NCBI GenBank assembly: GCA_016928575.1
Contig: JAFGKK010000092.1
Span: 1-60,073, forward strand
Source of the DNA: Anaerolineales bacterium
GTDB lineage: Bacteria > Chloroflexota > Anaerolineae > Anaerolineales > RBG-16-64-43
Length of the DNA stretch: 60,073 nucleotides
Reading direction: 5' to 3'
The translations under genes and the position numbers were made by a program. The notes beneath the pieces were generated by a model, which worked only from the letters and a program-made list of their open reading frames with translations, was not told where the DNA came from and did not search any database. Below are positions 21,986 through 30,143 of the stretch, piece after piece (positions within the stretch are counted from its first letter, which is position 1; every line of letters starts with the position of its first letter).

Positions 21986-22360
21986 TCAATACAACAATCC
22001 CCAATCCCCGCCCGCATCGTCTTCCATCATCGACGGCTTCCAGGCTTCGTCGCCCATTTCGATCGTTGCCGGCAGGGCGACCGCCTTTTCGGCTTTTTGG
22101 CGGGCATGCTCCATCAGCGCCGGCCCATACGGGCAGAACGGGGTGGTCAAGATCATCCGGAGGAACACCCCGTTTTCCTTCAGTTGGACGTCGCGGATCA
22201 TCCCCAATTGAATGATGCTTAATCCCAACTCCGGATCCATCACTTCCCCCAAAGCTTTCCTGAGCGATGCCGCTCTCTCCGGGTGGGACCGATCCGCCTG
22301 CCAGACCGTTTTTGGAGAAGCGTCCGCCGCAGGATCATCCATCCCCGGCTTCTTCATCAT
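21986..22360 (-). CDS. MIP18/DUF59 (SufT-like) iron-sulfur assembly factor
   Basis: A 124-aa protein with the DUF59/MIP18 core: LRKALGEVMDPELGLSIIQLGMIRDV, then LILTTPFCPYGP-like residues (MILTTPFCPYGPALMEH) carrying the conserved reactive cysteine. Such proteins help mature or deliver Fe-S clusters. It overlaps the end of the SufR-like gene by 26 nt on the same strand and so is probably co-transcribed with it, divergent from the suf operon. Two adjacent ATG codons (22360, 22357) follow GGAG; either may be used. SufT is the likely name, but the family also serves other pathways (PaaD), so no symbol is given. Confidence 0.85.
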   Translation of the reverse strand: MMKKPGMDDPAADASPKTVWQADRSHPERAASLRKALGEVMDPELGLSIIQLGMIRDVQLKENGVFLRMILTTPFCPYGPALMEHARQKAEKAVALPATIEMGDEAWKPSMMEDDAGGDWGLLY

Positions 22361-22985
22361 CGACTCCGATCAAAAATGAGCAAACCTCCGAACCGGACCG
22401 GATGCATGAGGTCCGCTCGACGGGCATTCCCAGCGCGCGCGAGATCATTGCCTCGTCAACCGCGCAAATATCCGGATGGGAGAGGCTGATCCGGGAGTAG
22501 GGGCAGGCGAGTTCCGTCAGGCAATAGCGGCCGGGGCCGGCTTGCTCGACGCGCGCCACGAATCCCTCTTGGGTAAGCAATTCGGCCAGGCGGTTAAGCT
22601 TTTGCGGGAGCGGGAGGGGGACCAACTCCTCTTTCCATTCGGCGGCCATGCAAAAAGCGACATCCATCAACAGTGTTTTCACCGTTTCCGCGGGCAGATG
22701 TTCCTTCAATTGGTCCAACAGCAGGTTGGCAAAGAGCACAAGCCGCGCAGGGTTGCGATCGAGAGCCTGCGGGGTCAGTTTATAGATCTGGCGCGGACGT
22801 CCGACGCCGTGGCGCTCCTCCCTGACCTCGATCATGCCTTCCGCTTGAAGCGAGGACAGGTGGTGGCGGACGGCAATCGGGGTGATTCGAACTGCATCTG
22901 AAATCTCAGAAACAGTTAATTGCCCGCGATTGCGCAGTTCGAGGATGATTTTTTCTTTTGTCGGTTCAGTAGATGATATTTTCAT
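22335..22985 (-). CDS. SufR-like Fe-S-sensing transcriptional repressor
   Basis: A 216-aa regulator from the ATG at 22985. A winged helix-turn-helix (about 14-60: LTVSEISDAVRITPIAVRHHLSSLQ, then the wing with GRPRQIYKLT) is followed by an effector domain with cysteines C155, C161, C174, C194 and C202, including C-x12-C (161-174) as in SufR Fe-S repressors. SufR represses suf genes when its cluster is intact. It is divergent from sufC, which fits autoregulated suf control. An in-frame upstream ATG at 23024 would place the start inside the candidate operator and add 13 A/T-rich codons, so 22985 is preferred. Confidence 0.88.
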   Translation of the reverse strand: MKISSTEPTKEKIILELRNRGQLTVSEISDAVRITPIAVRHHLSSLQAEGMIEVREERHGVGRPRQIYKLTPQALDRNPARLVLFANLLLDQLKEHLPAETVKTLLMDVAFCMAAEWKEELVPLPLPQKLNRLAELLTQEGFVARVEQAGPGRYCLTELACPYSRISLSHPDICAVDEAMISRALGMPVERTSCIRSGSEVCSFLIGVDDEEAGDG

Positions 22986-23019
22986 ATTTTGCCCTATTTT
23001 ATTGGTTTTAATTAATTTA

Positions 23020-23053
23020 GTCAATAAATAATATAAAATTTATAAATATTGAC
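23020..23053. promoter_or_regulatory. Candidate SufR operator (inverted repeat)
   Basis: GTCAATA (23020-23026) and TATTGAC (23047-23053) form a perfect 7-bp inverted repeat with a 20-nt A/T-only spacer. The right half overlaps the -35 box of the suf promoter. Its place between the divergent sufR and sufC genes makes it a natural operator; binding is inferred. Confidence 0.6.
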
Positions 23054-23078
23054 GAATAATGCAGAAAGATGCTATACT
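23049..23078 (+). promoter_or_regulatory. Sigma70-type promoter of the suf operon
   Basis: TTGACG (23049-23054), an 18-nt spacer and TATACT (23073-23078) give a strong promoter. A transcript start near 23085 leaves a short leader with AAAGAGG before the sufC ATG at 23102. The -35 box lies in the right half of the inverted repeat 23020-23053. Confidence 0.75.
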
Positions 23079-23101
23079 CAGTCGAATTTAAAGAGGCCCA
23101 T

Positions 23102-23875
23102 ATGCCATCCGTTCTTGAAATACAAGGTCTTCATGTAAAGGTCGGGGAAAAAATGCTTCTTAACGGAGTTGACCTGACCGTCCGGCAGGGGGAAATCCAT
23201 GCCCTGATGGGGCCGAATGGTACGGGCAAGTCCACTCTGGCATATGCGCTAATGGGGCATCCCGTATATGACGTCACACAGGGCAAAATCCTTCTCGACG
23301 GGGAGGACCTGCTCGCCCTGCCGCCGGAGGAGCGGGCACGGCGGGGTTTGTTCCTGGCGTTTCAATATCCGGTGGCAATTCCGGGCGTGTCGGTCGCCAA
23401 TTTCCTGCGGACAGCGATCAATTCCCGGCGCCGGGCGGTGGACCCGCAGGATAAGGGGATCCCGGTGCCGGAGTTCCGCAAAATGCTGAAATCGAAATTG
23501 GAAATGCTGAAGATCCCGGTGGAATTCGCCGGCCGCTACCTCAACGAGGGGTTCTCCGGCGGGGAAAAGAAACGCGTAGAGGTGTTGCAGCTGGCCGTGT
23601 TGATGCCCAGGATCGCCGTTTTGGACGAGACGGATTCCGGACTGGATATCGACGCCTTGCGGATCGTGGCCGGGGGCGTGGAAGCCATCTCCGGCCCCGA
23701 ACTCGGAATCCTGGTGATCACCCATTACCAAAGGATCCTGAACTACATCAAACCGCAATTCGTGCACGTGATGTACAACGGGCGGATCGTCGAATCCGGA
23801 GACGGGGATCTCGCCGTGCGGTTGGAGGAGCAGGGATACGATTGGGTGCGTGAGAAACACGCGGAGGCGGCATAG
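23102..23875 (+). CDS. sufC: Fe-S assembly ATPase SufC
   Basis: A 257-aa ABC-type ATPase of the SufBCD scaffold. Walker A is GPNGTGKST (37-45), the signature is FSGGEKKR, and Walker B is [12 protein letters not shown] with the SufC-typical [12 protein letters not shown]. The Q-loop region [18 protein letters not shown] is also typical. It powers cluster assembly on SufB-SufD in the cytoplasm. The ATG at 23102 is chosen because an earlier in-frame ATG (23069) would lie inside the promoter -10 region. First gene of the suf operon; sufB follows after 8 nt. Confidence 0.97.
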   Translation: MPSVLEIQGLHVKVGEKMLLNGVDLTVRQGEIHALMGPNGTGKSTLAYALMGHPVYDVTQGKILLDGEDLLALPPEERARRGLFLAFQYPVAIPGVSVANFLRTAINSRRRAVDPQDKGIPVPEFRKMLKSKLEMLKIPVEFAGRYLNEGFSGGEKKRVEVLQLAVLMPRIAVLDETDSGLDIDALRIVAGGVEAISGPELGILVITHYQRILNYIKPQFVHVMYNGRIVESGDGDLAVRLEEQGYDWVREKHAEAA

Positions 23876-23883
23876 GAACAACC

Positions 23884-25293
23884 ATGCCCGCAAACGGAAA
23901 AGCGCGTTGGGAAGGTCCCGGGGAATACCTTTACGGCTTCCACGATCCGGAGGAATATCCGTTTCGGGCCCGGCCGGGCCTGCATCGGGACGTGGTGGAT
24001 GAAATTTCCTCCCAAAAGGGCGAGCCGGAGTGGATGCACGCAGCCCGTCTGGAGGCGTTCGATCATTTTCTCGGGCGCCGGATGCCCGGATGGGGCGGCG
24101 ACCTTTCTGGTTTGAATCTTGACGAGATCACCTACTACATCCGGCCGAGCGAACGTTCCCGAGCGGTGTGGGACGAAGTCCCGGAGAACATCAAGCGCAC
24201 GTTCGAGCGGCTCGGTATCCCGGAGGCCGAACGCAAACTGCTGGCGGGCGTCGGCGCGCAATACGAATCCGAGATGGTCTACCACAACATCCAGCAGGCG
24301 CTGGAGCGTCAAGGGGTTGTTTTCCTCAGCAGTGACGACGGATTGAAGCGGCATCCCGAGGTCTACCGCGAGTTTTTCGGAACCGTCGTCCCGCACACCG
24401 ACAATAAATTTGCGGCGCTCAACACCGCCTTCTGGTCCGGCGGGTCCTTTGTCTACGTTCCCCCGGGGGTGCATGTGGATCTGCCCTTGCAGGCCTATTT
24501 CCGGCTGAATGCCCAGGGAGTCGGCCAGTTTGAGCGGACCCTGATCATCGTCGACGAAGGCGCGTCGGTGCACTACGTCGAGGGCTGCACGGCCCCGATC
24601 TGGTCGAAGGATTCCCTGCACAGCGGCGTGATCGAGATCATCGTCCGCCGCGGCGCGCGGATGCGTTACACGACCATTCAAAACTGGTCGACCAACGTGT
24701 ACAACCTGGTCACCCAGCGCGCTTTGGTCGAGGAGGGCGCGGTGATGGAATGGGTGGATTCCAACCTCGGCAGCCGGTTGACGATGAAATATCCGGCCTG
24801 CATCCTGAAAGGCAGGGGCGCCCACGGCGAGATCCTTTCCATGGCGTTCGCCGGCAAAGGCCAGCACCAGGACGCCGGGGGAAAAATGATCCACCTAGCG
24901 CCGGAGACGACGAGCAAGATCACCTCCAAATCGATTAGCCGGTCCGGAGGCCGATCTTCGTACCGGGGTCTGGTGAGGGTCGCCGAAGGCGCGGAGCGGG
25001 CTCGGTCCAAGGTCGTCTGCGACGCGCTGCTGCTTGATTCGGACGCCCGGACCGATACGTATCCGACTATCCGATCGGACGAACAAAGGGTCGCACTGGG
25101 GCACGAAGCGACGGTCAGCAAGATCGGCCAGGAACAGCTTTTCTATCTCCGCAGCCGGGGACTGTCGGAAGAGGAAGCCGTCACCATGGTGGTATCGGGA
25201 TTCATCGAGCCGCTGGTCAAGGAACTTCCGATGGAATATGCGATCGAAATGAACCGATTGGTGCAATTGCAGATGTCCGGATCGGTCGGATAA
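23884..25293 (+). CDS. sufB: Fe-S cluster scaffold protein SufB
   Basis: A 469-aa SufB. Family marks include [11 protein letters not shown] near the N-terminus, the [20 protein letters not shown] block, [21 protein letters not shown], the [18 protein letters not shown] strand of the beta-helix and the C-terminal [13 protein letters not shown]. It forms the SufBC2D complex where nascent Fe-S clusters are built. The length is normal (460-495). AGGAAC precedes the ATG, 8 nt after sufC; sufD follows 2 nt after the stop. Confidence 0.97.
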   Translation: MPANGKARWEGPGEYLYGFHDPEEYPFRARPGLHRDVVDEISSQKGEPEWMHAARLEAFDHFLGRRMPGWGGDLSGLNLDEITYYIRPSERSRAVWDEVPENIKRTFERLGIPEAERKLLAGVGAQYESEMVYHNIQQALERQGVVFLSSDDGLKRHPEVYREFFGTVVPHTDNKFAALNTAFWSGGSFVYVPPGVHVDLPLQAYFRLNAQGVGQFERTLIIVDEGASVHYVEGCTAPIWSKDSLHSGVIEIIVRRGARMRYTTIQNWSTNVYNLVTQRALVEEGAVMEWVDSNLGSRLTMKYPACILKGRGAHGEILSMAFAGKGQHQDAGGKMIHLAPETTSKITSKSISRSGGRSSYRGLVRVAEGAERARSKVVCDALLLDSDARTDTYPTIRSDEQRVALGHEATVSKIGQEQLFYLRSRGLSEEEAVTMVVSGFIEPLVKELPMEYAIEMNRLVQLQMSGSVG

Positions 25294-25295
25294 GC

Positions 25296-26729
25296 ATGGG
25301 CGCGCGCAGGAACGCCTCGAACAAACTCCAAACTGGCGCCGGGGGAATCCGGCTTCCGCCGTTGTCGGACATCCAAGTCGAAGCCCTCGGCCGGGAAACG
25401 GGGGAGCCGGGCTGGATGGTGGATGATCGGCGCGCCGCCTGGCAACGCTACCGGCGGATGCCCCCGCCGGCCGCGGACGAACCGGCTTGGCGGGAAGGCG
25501 GAGCGAGGGAGTTTCCGTTTTCGGAATTGAACCTGGAGGCGCTGGCAGTTTCCGGAAAAGGGAAGCGCGCGCCGGCTGGGTGGTTGAAACCGGCCGCCGG
25601 CGCGGACACCGGCGGTCAGTTGTTGCTGGAGGACCGGACCACCCACACTCTGATCCTCGACGAAACCCTCGCCCGCGCCGGAGTTGTCTTTTTGCCGCTC
25701 TTCCAGGCGGCCAAAGAGCGCCCGGAACTGGTGCGCGGGGTCTTGGGCAGCATCGTTCCGGCGGAGACGGACGTCTTCGCGGCGCTGGCTTCGGTGGTGT
25801 TCGACGTCGGTTTTTTTCTGCATGTGCCGAAGGGAGTGCGGATCGCACAGCCCCTGCACACCCTGCTGTGGTCGTCGGGCGAGGGCTTGCGCGCCTGGCG
25901 GCTGTTGATCCATCTTGACGAGGGAGCGGAAGCCAGCCTGATCCACGAGTGCGCATCCCCGGAAAGGAATCCGGACGCGGTCCGGCTGGATATCGTCGAA
26001 TTGATCGTCGGTCGCGGAGCTGCCCTGCGGTTCTTTCTGAATCAGGCGTGGGGCGGCAACATCTTCCGAATCGGGCACGAGCGGGCGGTTGTCGATCGGG
26101 GCGGGACGCTGACCTGGGGCTTTGCGCACATTGGAGCCCGCCGTGCGGTGACGTCTGCCGGGGTGGACCTGGCGGACAAAGGCGCCTCCGTCCGGTGGTC
26201 GGGGATTCAATTCCTCAACGGGAAACAGTCGTCGGTCGCCAAGACTATCCAAAACCACGCCATGCCGGATACGGGATCCGATTTTCTCTGCAAAAGCGTG
26301 CTGGCGGGCGAGGCGCGGTCCCACTGGCAAGGTATGGTGCGGGTGGCGCCGGAAGCCGCGGGATCGGACGGATATCAGAGCAGCCGGTATCTGCTATGTT
26401 CCGCAAAAGCGAAGGCGGAAGCCGTTCCGGGGTTGGAAATCCTCTCCGACGACGTGCGCTGTACGCACGGCGTCACGATCGGAGAGTTAGATCCGGAGGA
26501 GCTGTTCTACCTGCGCTCGCGGGGGATTGCGGAGACGGAGGCGAGCAGACTCCTGGTCGGCGGATTTCTGGAAGACGCGTTGGCGCGGATTCCGGAGGAG
26601 GCGGTCCGGCAGAGGGTGCATCTTGCCGTGGACGCAAAAATGAAGACAATGGAGGAGGGAACGGCCGCCGTGGTGGGGAAAGCCGCCCGGAAGGATCCGG
26701 AGCCGGAACCTCGGGGAGCGCTGTCATGA
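25296..26729 (+). CDS. sufD: Fe-S cluster assembly protein SufD
   Basis: A 477-aa SufD: a poorly conserved helical N-terminal half, then the beta-helix core with FFLHVPKGVRIAQPLHTLLWSSG, the QSSRYLLCSAKAKAEAVPGLEI block and the C-terminal FYLRSRGIAETEASRLLVGGF motif shared with SufB. It partners SufB and SufC. It is slightly long because of a charged C-terminal extension. The start is 2 nt after sufB without a clear Shine-Dalgarno, suggesting coupled translation; the next gene overlaps its stop (ATGA). Confidence 0.94.
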   Translation: MGARRNASNKLQTGAGGIRLPPLSDIQVEALGRETGEPGWMVDDRRAAWQRYRRMPPPAADEPAWREGGAREFPFSELNLEALAVSGKGKRAPAGWLKPAAGADTGGQLLLEDRTTHTLILDETLARAGVVFLPLFQAAKERPELVRGVLGSIVPAETDVFAALASVVFDVGFFLHVPKGVRIAQPLHTLLWSSGEGLRAWRLLIHLDEGAEASLIHECASPERNPDAVRLDIVELIVGRGAALRFFLNQAWGGNIFRIGHERAVVDRGGTLTWGFAHIGARRAVTSAGVDLADKGASVRWSGIQFLNGKQSSVAKTIQNHAMPDTGSDFLCKSVLAGEARSHWQGMVRVAPEAAGSDGYQSSRYLLCSAKAKAEAVPGLEILSDDVRCTHGVTIGELDPEELFYLRSRGIAETEASRLLVGGFLEDALARIPEEAVRQRVHLAVDAKMKTMEEGTAAVVGKAARKDPEPEPRGALS

Positions 26730-27088
26730 CGCCAATAGCGGTTGCGATTGGGGACATCGTGGAGGTGTTATGTGATCACAAGCGGGGCGGCCGGCGGATC
26801 CGCGACTGGGTGGAAGGGGTGGTCGTGCACGCCGACGACCGAATGACGGCGATCCAGTTCAGAACCGACGTGTATCTGACCGACGGTTGGATGGTTCCCG
26901 ACCGGATCCTTTGGTTTAACAAGGGGACGGCCAAAATCCGGCTGGCCAAGAAGGGCAAATCCGCCGCAACCTCCGGCATTTCGAAGAAGGCATCCCCTCC
27001 GCGGAAAAAGCAGACGCCCTCGAAAGCACGGAAGCCGCCGGCCGTCTTGCGAAAATCCAAGCCTTCAAAAATAAGGCGCAGGGGATGA
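26726..27088 (+). CDS. Small unknown protein with basic tail in the suf operon
   Basis: A 120-aa protein, not recognised. Residues 1-70 look like a small folded beta domain (IGDIVEVLCDHKRGGRRIRDWVEG, then MTAIQFRTDVYLTDGWMVPDRILWF), resembling an SH3-like or hydrophobic-core barrel. Residues about 75-120 are a Lys/Ser/Pro-rich disordered tail. It overlaps sufD by 4 nt (ATGA), so its expression is tied to the suf operon. A role in RNA or DNA binding is possible from the tail; a link to Fe-S assembly is only by position. Confidence 0.7.
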   Translation: MTPIAVAIGDIVEVLCDHKRGGRRIRDWVEGVVVHADDRMTAIQFRTDVYLTDGWMVPDRILWFNKGTAKIRLAKKGKSAATSGISKKASPPRKKQTPSKARKPPAVLRKSKPSKIRRRG

Positions 27089-27175
27089 TCCGGCCCGCCC
27101 ATTCATGGTCCAACGCCGCGGCACCGCCACCGCCTGAAGGTGTCGGATCGGAAAAAGCAACGGAGCAAGGACTTC

Positions 27176-28072
27176 ATGAAGCGCTTCCCGCTTAAGAAAA
27201 TCGACGCCTTTGCGAAGGGAGCGTCATCGGGAAATCCGGCGGGGGTAATCTACCTCGGGCCGCATCAGGGAGTTTCAGACCGGGAAATTCTGCGGATCGC
27301 ACAGGAATTGAAAGGTTTTGTAAGCGAGGTGGGCTTCGTCCGGATACAGGCCGGCGGAGAGTATGCCATCCGATATTATTCGGCGGAAAGGGAAGTGGAA
27401 TTCTGCGGACACGCCACGATCGCCATTGTGTATGATCTGCTAAAAAACGGTTCCGGGTCCAGCGGCGGAACGACCGCGACGATTGTGACGCCCAAAGGCG
27501 CCCTGCAGGTGGAAAACAGGATCGAAGAGGAAGACGCGGTTTTTATTGCGGCTCCGACGCCAGTTTATTCGCAGGATCGGATCGCCCTGACCGCCGTGGC
27601 GGAGGCATTGGATCTCGCTGAGGCAGACATCCACGCCAGGCGGCCGATCGCCGTCGTCAATGCCGGACTGGAAACCTTAATCCTCCCGATGGCCTCCCTG
27701 GAAGCGGTGCTTGCCATGAACCCTTCGCTGGAAAAATCGAAATCCTTCTGCCGTGAGAACGGGATCGACATCATCACCGTGTTTTCGGGGGAAGTGTCGG
27801 ATCCGGCGAACCGGTTCCGGACGCGCGTCTTCGCCTCAACCTACGGATATTTGGAAGACCCGGCCACCGGATCCGGAAGCGCGGCGCTCGGGTGCTACCT
27901 CTTGCAGCAAGGACTTTGGGACGGAGCCGGAATTTCCTTGGAGCAAAACGGCAGCCGCGAAAGACCGAACATCGTGAAAATCGCGGCGAGAAACGCGGCG
28001 GATGGAGCGCGGCAATCCGCCTTTGGCGGAAACGCCGTGCTGCGGATCCAGGGCGAATATTGCCTGGCGTAA
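27176..28072 (+). CDS. PhzF family isomerase/epimerase-like protein
   Basis: A 298-aa PhzF-type protein with the diaminopimelate-epimerase-like double fold. It opens KKIDAFAKGASSGNPAGVIYLG, has the EVEFCGHATIA motif (about 76-86) and the late DPATGSGSAALGCYL motif. Family members catalyse proton shifts on small carboxylic acids, and most are of unknown substrate. The ATG at 27176 follows AAGGA; an upstream GTG (27140) adds 12 basic residues and is less likely. Its position between sufD and sufS on the same strand is unusual. Confidence 0.88.
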   Translation: MKRFPLKKIDAFAKGASSGNPAGVIYLGPHQGVSDREILRIAQELKGFVSEVGFVRIQAGGEYAIRYYSAEREVEFCGHATIAIVYDLLKNGSGSSGGTTATIVTPKGALQVENRIEEEDAVFIAAPTPVYSQDRIALTAVAEALDLAEADIHARRPIAVVNAGLETLILPMASLEAVLAMNPSLEKSKSFCRENGIDIITVFSGEVSDPANRFRTRVFASTYGYLEDPATGSGSAALGCYLLQQGLWDGAGISLEQNGSRERPNIVKIAARNAADGARQSAFGGNAVLRIQGEYCLA

Positions 28073-28112
28073 AAAGAGAGCCGCAGGCGGCCCATAGTTG
28101 CGGAAGGTAGAT

Positions 28113-29372
28113 GTGGACACCCTGTCAAAAAAGCAAAACGGACCTGGTGAAGCGCTGGACATCGATCGGATTCGGTCGGATTTTCCGATCCTTCAGCGCC
28201 ATATCCGCCCCGGAATTCCGCTGGTGTATTTGGATTCCGCGGCCTCTTCTCAGAAACCGGAGGCGGTGATCGCCTCCATGGGGGAGTACTACCGCAGACA
28301 TCACGCCAACATCCACCGGGCGGTGCACACCCTGGCCGAAGAAGCCACCGGCCTGTACGAGGAAGCGCGCCGAAAAGTGGCGGGCTTCATCTCCGCCCAG
28401 CCGGAGGAGGTCGTCTTCACCCGCAACGCAACCGAGGCGATCAACCTGGCGGCGCAATCCTGGGGCAGGGCGAATCTCCATCCGGGCGACACGGTCCTGC
28501 TGACGGAAATGGAGCACCACAGCAACCACGTGCCGTGGCAGATCCTGGCCGCGGAACGGGGCCTCAAACTGGAATTCGCGCCGCTGACCGGCGATGGAGA
28601 ATTGGACCTGGACGAGTTGGAAACGCTGCTGAAGCACGGGCCGAAGCTGGTCGCGCTGACGCAGATGTCGAACGTGTTGGGGACGATCGTCCCCGTCGCG
28701 GATGTCATCCGCTTGGCGCACCGCGAGGGAGCCAGGGTGCTGGTCGACGCGGCCCAATCGGTTCCGCACATTCCGGTGGACGTTCGGACCCTGGACGCGG
28801 ATTTCCTGGCTTTCTCGGCGCACAAAATGTGCGGTCCGACCGGAATCGGCGCGCTGTTCGGCAAACGGGAAATCCTCCGCGCCATGCCTCCCTTCCTGGG
28901 CGGCGGCGAGATGATCCGCAAGGTGGATTGGTTAACGTTCGAGCCGAACGAACTGCCGCATATTTTTGAAGCCGGCACGCCGGCCATCGCCGAGGCCGTG
29001 GGGTGGGGTGCGGCGGTTGATTACCTGAACGGAATCGGGTTGCCGGCCATTCATCGCCACGAGCAGGCCTTGGCGGCGTACGCCATGGAGCGCTTGCGGG
29101 AGATCCCCGGGTTGACCCTCCTGGGTCCGGAGGCGCGGAAGCGGGGCGGAGTGATTTCGTTCACCCTCGCGGGGATTCACCCGCACGACATCGCCCAGAT
29201 CCTGGATTCGTACGGGGTGGCGGTCCGCGCCGGACATCATTGCGCCATGCCGCTTCATACCAAGCTCGGACTCTCCGCAACCACGCGGGCGTCGTTTTAC
29301 CTGTATACGACCTTTGCGGAAGTGGATGCGCTCCTTTCCGGTCTGCGCAAAGCCCGCGCCCTTTTCGCTTGA
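28113..29372 (+). CDS. sufS: Cysteine desulfurase SufS
   Basis: A 419-aa group II cysteine desulfurase. The PLP lysine is K238 in AFSAHKMCGPTG, the cofactor-stacking histidine is in TEMEHHSN (135-136), and the persulfide cysteine is C377 in RAGHHCAMPLHTK. It supplies sulfane sulfur to SufU and then SufBCD. The GTG start at 28113 is chosen because GGAAGG lies 5 nt upstream; a TTG at 28098 would precede it without a ribosome site. sufU follows after 7 nt. Confidence 0.96.
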   Translation: MDTLSKKQNGPGEALDIDRIRSDFPILQRHIRPGIPLVYLDSAASSQKPEAVIASMGEYYRRHHANIHRAVHTLAEEATGLYEEARRKVAGFISAQPEEVVFTRNATEAINLAAQSWGRANLHPGDTVLLTEMEHHSNHVPWQILAAERGLKLEFAPLTGDGELDLDELETLLKHGPKLVALTQMSNVLGTIVPVADVIRLAHREGARVLVDAAQSVPHIPVDVRTLDADFLAFSAHKMCGPTGIGALFGKREILRAMPPFLGGGEMIRKVDWLTFEPNELPHIFEAGTPAIAEAVGWGAAVDYLNGIGLPAIHRHEQALAAYAMERLREIPGLTLLGPEARKRGGVISFTLAGIHPHDIAQILDSYGVAVRAGHHCAMPLHTKLGLSATTRASFYLYTTFAEVDALLSGLRKARALFA

Positions 29373-29379
29373 GGCCGCC

Positions 29380-29766
29380 ATGGACGACTTGTACCGGCAG
29401 CAGATCATCGACCGCTACAAGCATCCGCTGAAACGCGGCGTGCTGGATCCGCACGACATCTCCTACGAGGACGAAAATCCCCTGTGCGGGGACAGACTGC
29501 GGATTGACCTGCGCGTCGACGCGCAAGGCCGGATTACACAGGCGGCCTTCTCCGGGGATGGATGCGCCATTTCACAGGCCTCGGCGGACCTGTTGATGGA
29601 GCATATCGAGGGAAAAACGCTCGAACAGGTGCGCGTCTTAACCAAAGAGGATATCCTCGGGATGCTGGGGATCGAACTCAGCCCGATCAGGCTGAAATGC
29701 GCGTTGTTGTCGCTGAAGGTGCTCAAAGCCGGAGCATACGGTTTAGAAGAAGATAAGGGAACTTAA
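29380..29766 (+). CDS. sufU: Sulfur-transfer protein SufU
   Basis: A 128-aa SufU with the zinc/persulfide ligands C36 and D38 (PLCGDR), C62 (GDGCAIS) and C107 (RLKCALLSLKVL). The SufU-type insertion between the second and third ligand regions separates it from IscU. It takes sulfur from SufS and passes it to SufBCD. The ATG at 29380 is where homology starts, 7 nt after sufS; the longer in-frame reading lies inside sufS. Last gene of the suf operon; no clear intrinsic terminator follows. Confidence 0.95.
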   Translation: MDDLYRQQIIDRYKHPLKRGVLDPHDISYEDENPLCGDRLRIDLRVDAQGRITQAAFSGDGCAISQASADLLMEHIEGKTLEQVRVLTKEDILGMLGIELSPIRLKCALLSLKVLKAGAYGLEEDKGT

Positions 29767-30143
29767 CTGTCGGTACTGCTGTTTCCGGCTGCTGACGATC
29801 GCATAGACCAATCTCCGAAAAAACGGAACAAACGGGATGGTTGTGGGAAAAGACGGGCGTTGCTCCATTGATCGCGGCGCTTCTAAGCTGTGATTGGCTG
29901 CAGCCTGCTCTGAGCCTTACGGAGGACAGAAACCTGTTTTGAGGTCCGGGCTATAAACGCAAGGTAATCTAAGGCCGAGGGGTGGGGGTCTACCCGGGAT
30001 GGCCAAATCCATGCTGGTCTGGATGGGGGGCGGTTCGGCCCGCGCGCCGAGTTTTTTTCCATGGGGTTATTTCAGCCAGGCATGGTAAAATTCGGCGCTG
30101 TTTCCACCCCATAATTTTAATCTCCCGAAAGGAGCCAATCAGA
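29767..30143. other. Long untranslated region before ppdK
   Basis: 377 bp without a credible ORF. Several short stem-forming stretches occur (for example GGCTGCAGCC at 29898-29907), and the lower-GC left half differs from the neighbouring coding sequence. It must hold the end of the suf transcript and the ppdK promoter, and could encode a structured leader or small RNA. No known RNA family is recognised. Confidence 0.35.

Noticed and set aside
29767-30143. 6S RNA, RNase P RNA or tmRNA gene
   Set aside because: Looked for the conserved RNase P GAAAGTCCGGGC-type block, a 6S closing stem with central bubble and a tmRNA tag; none could be supported.
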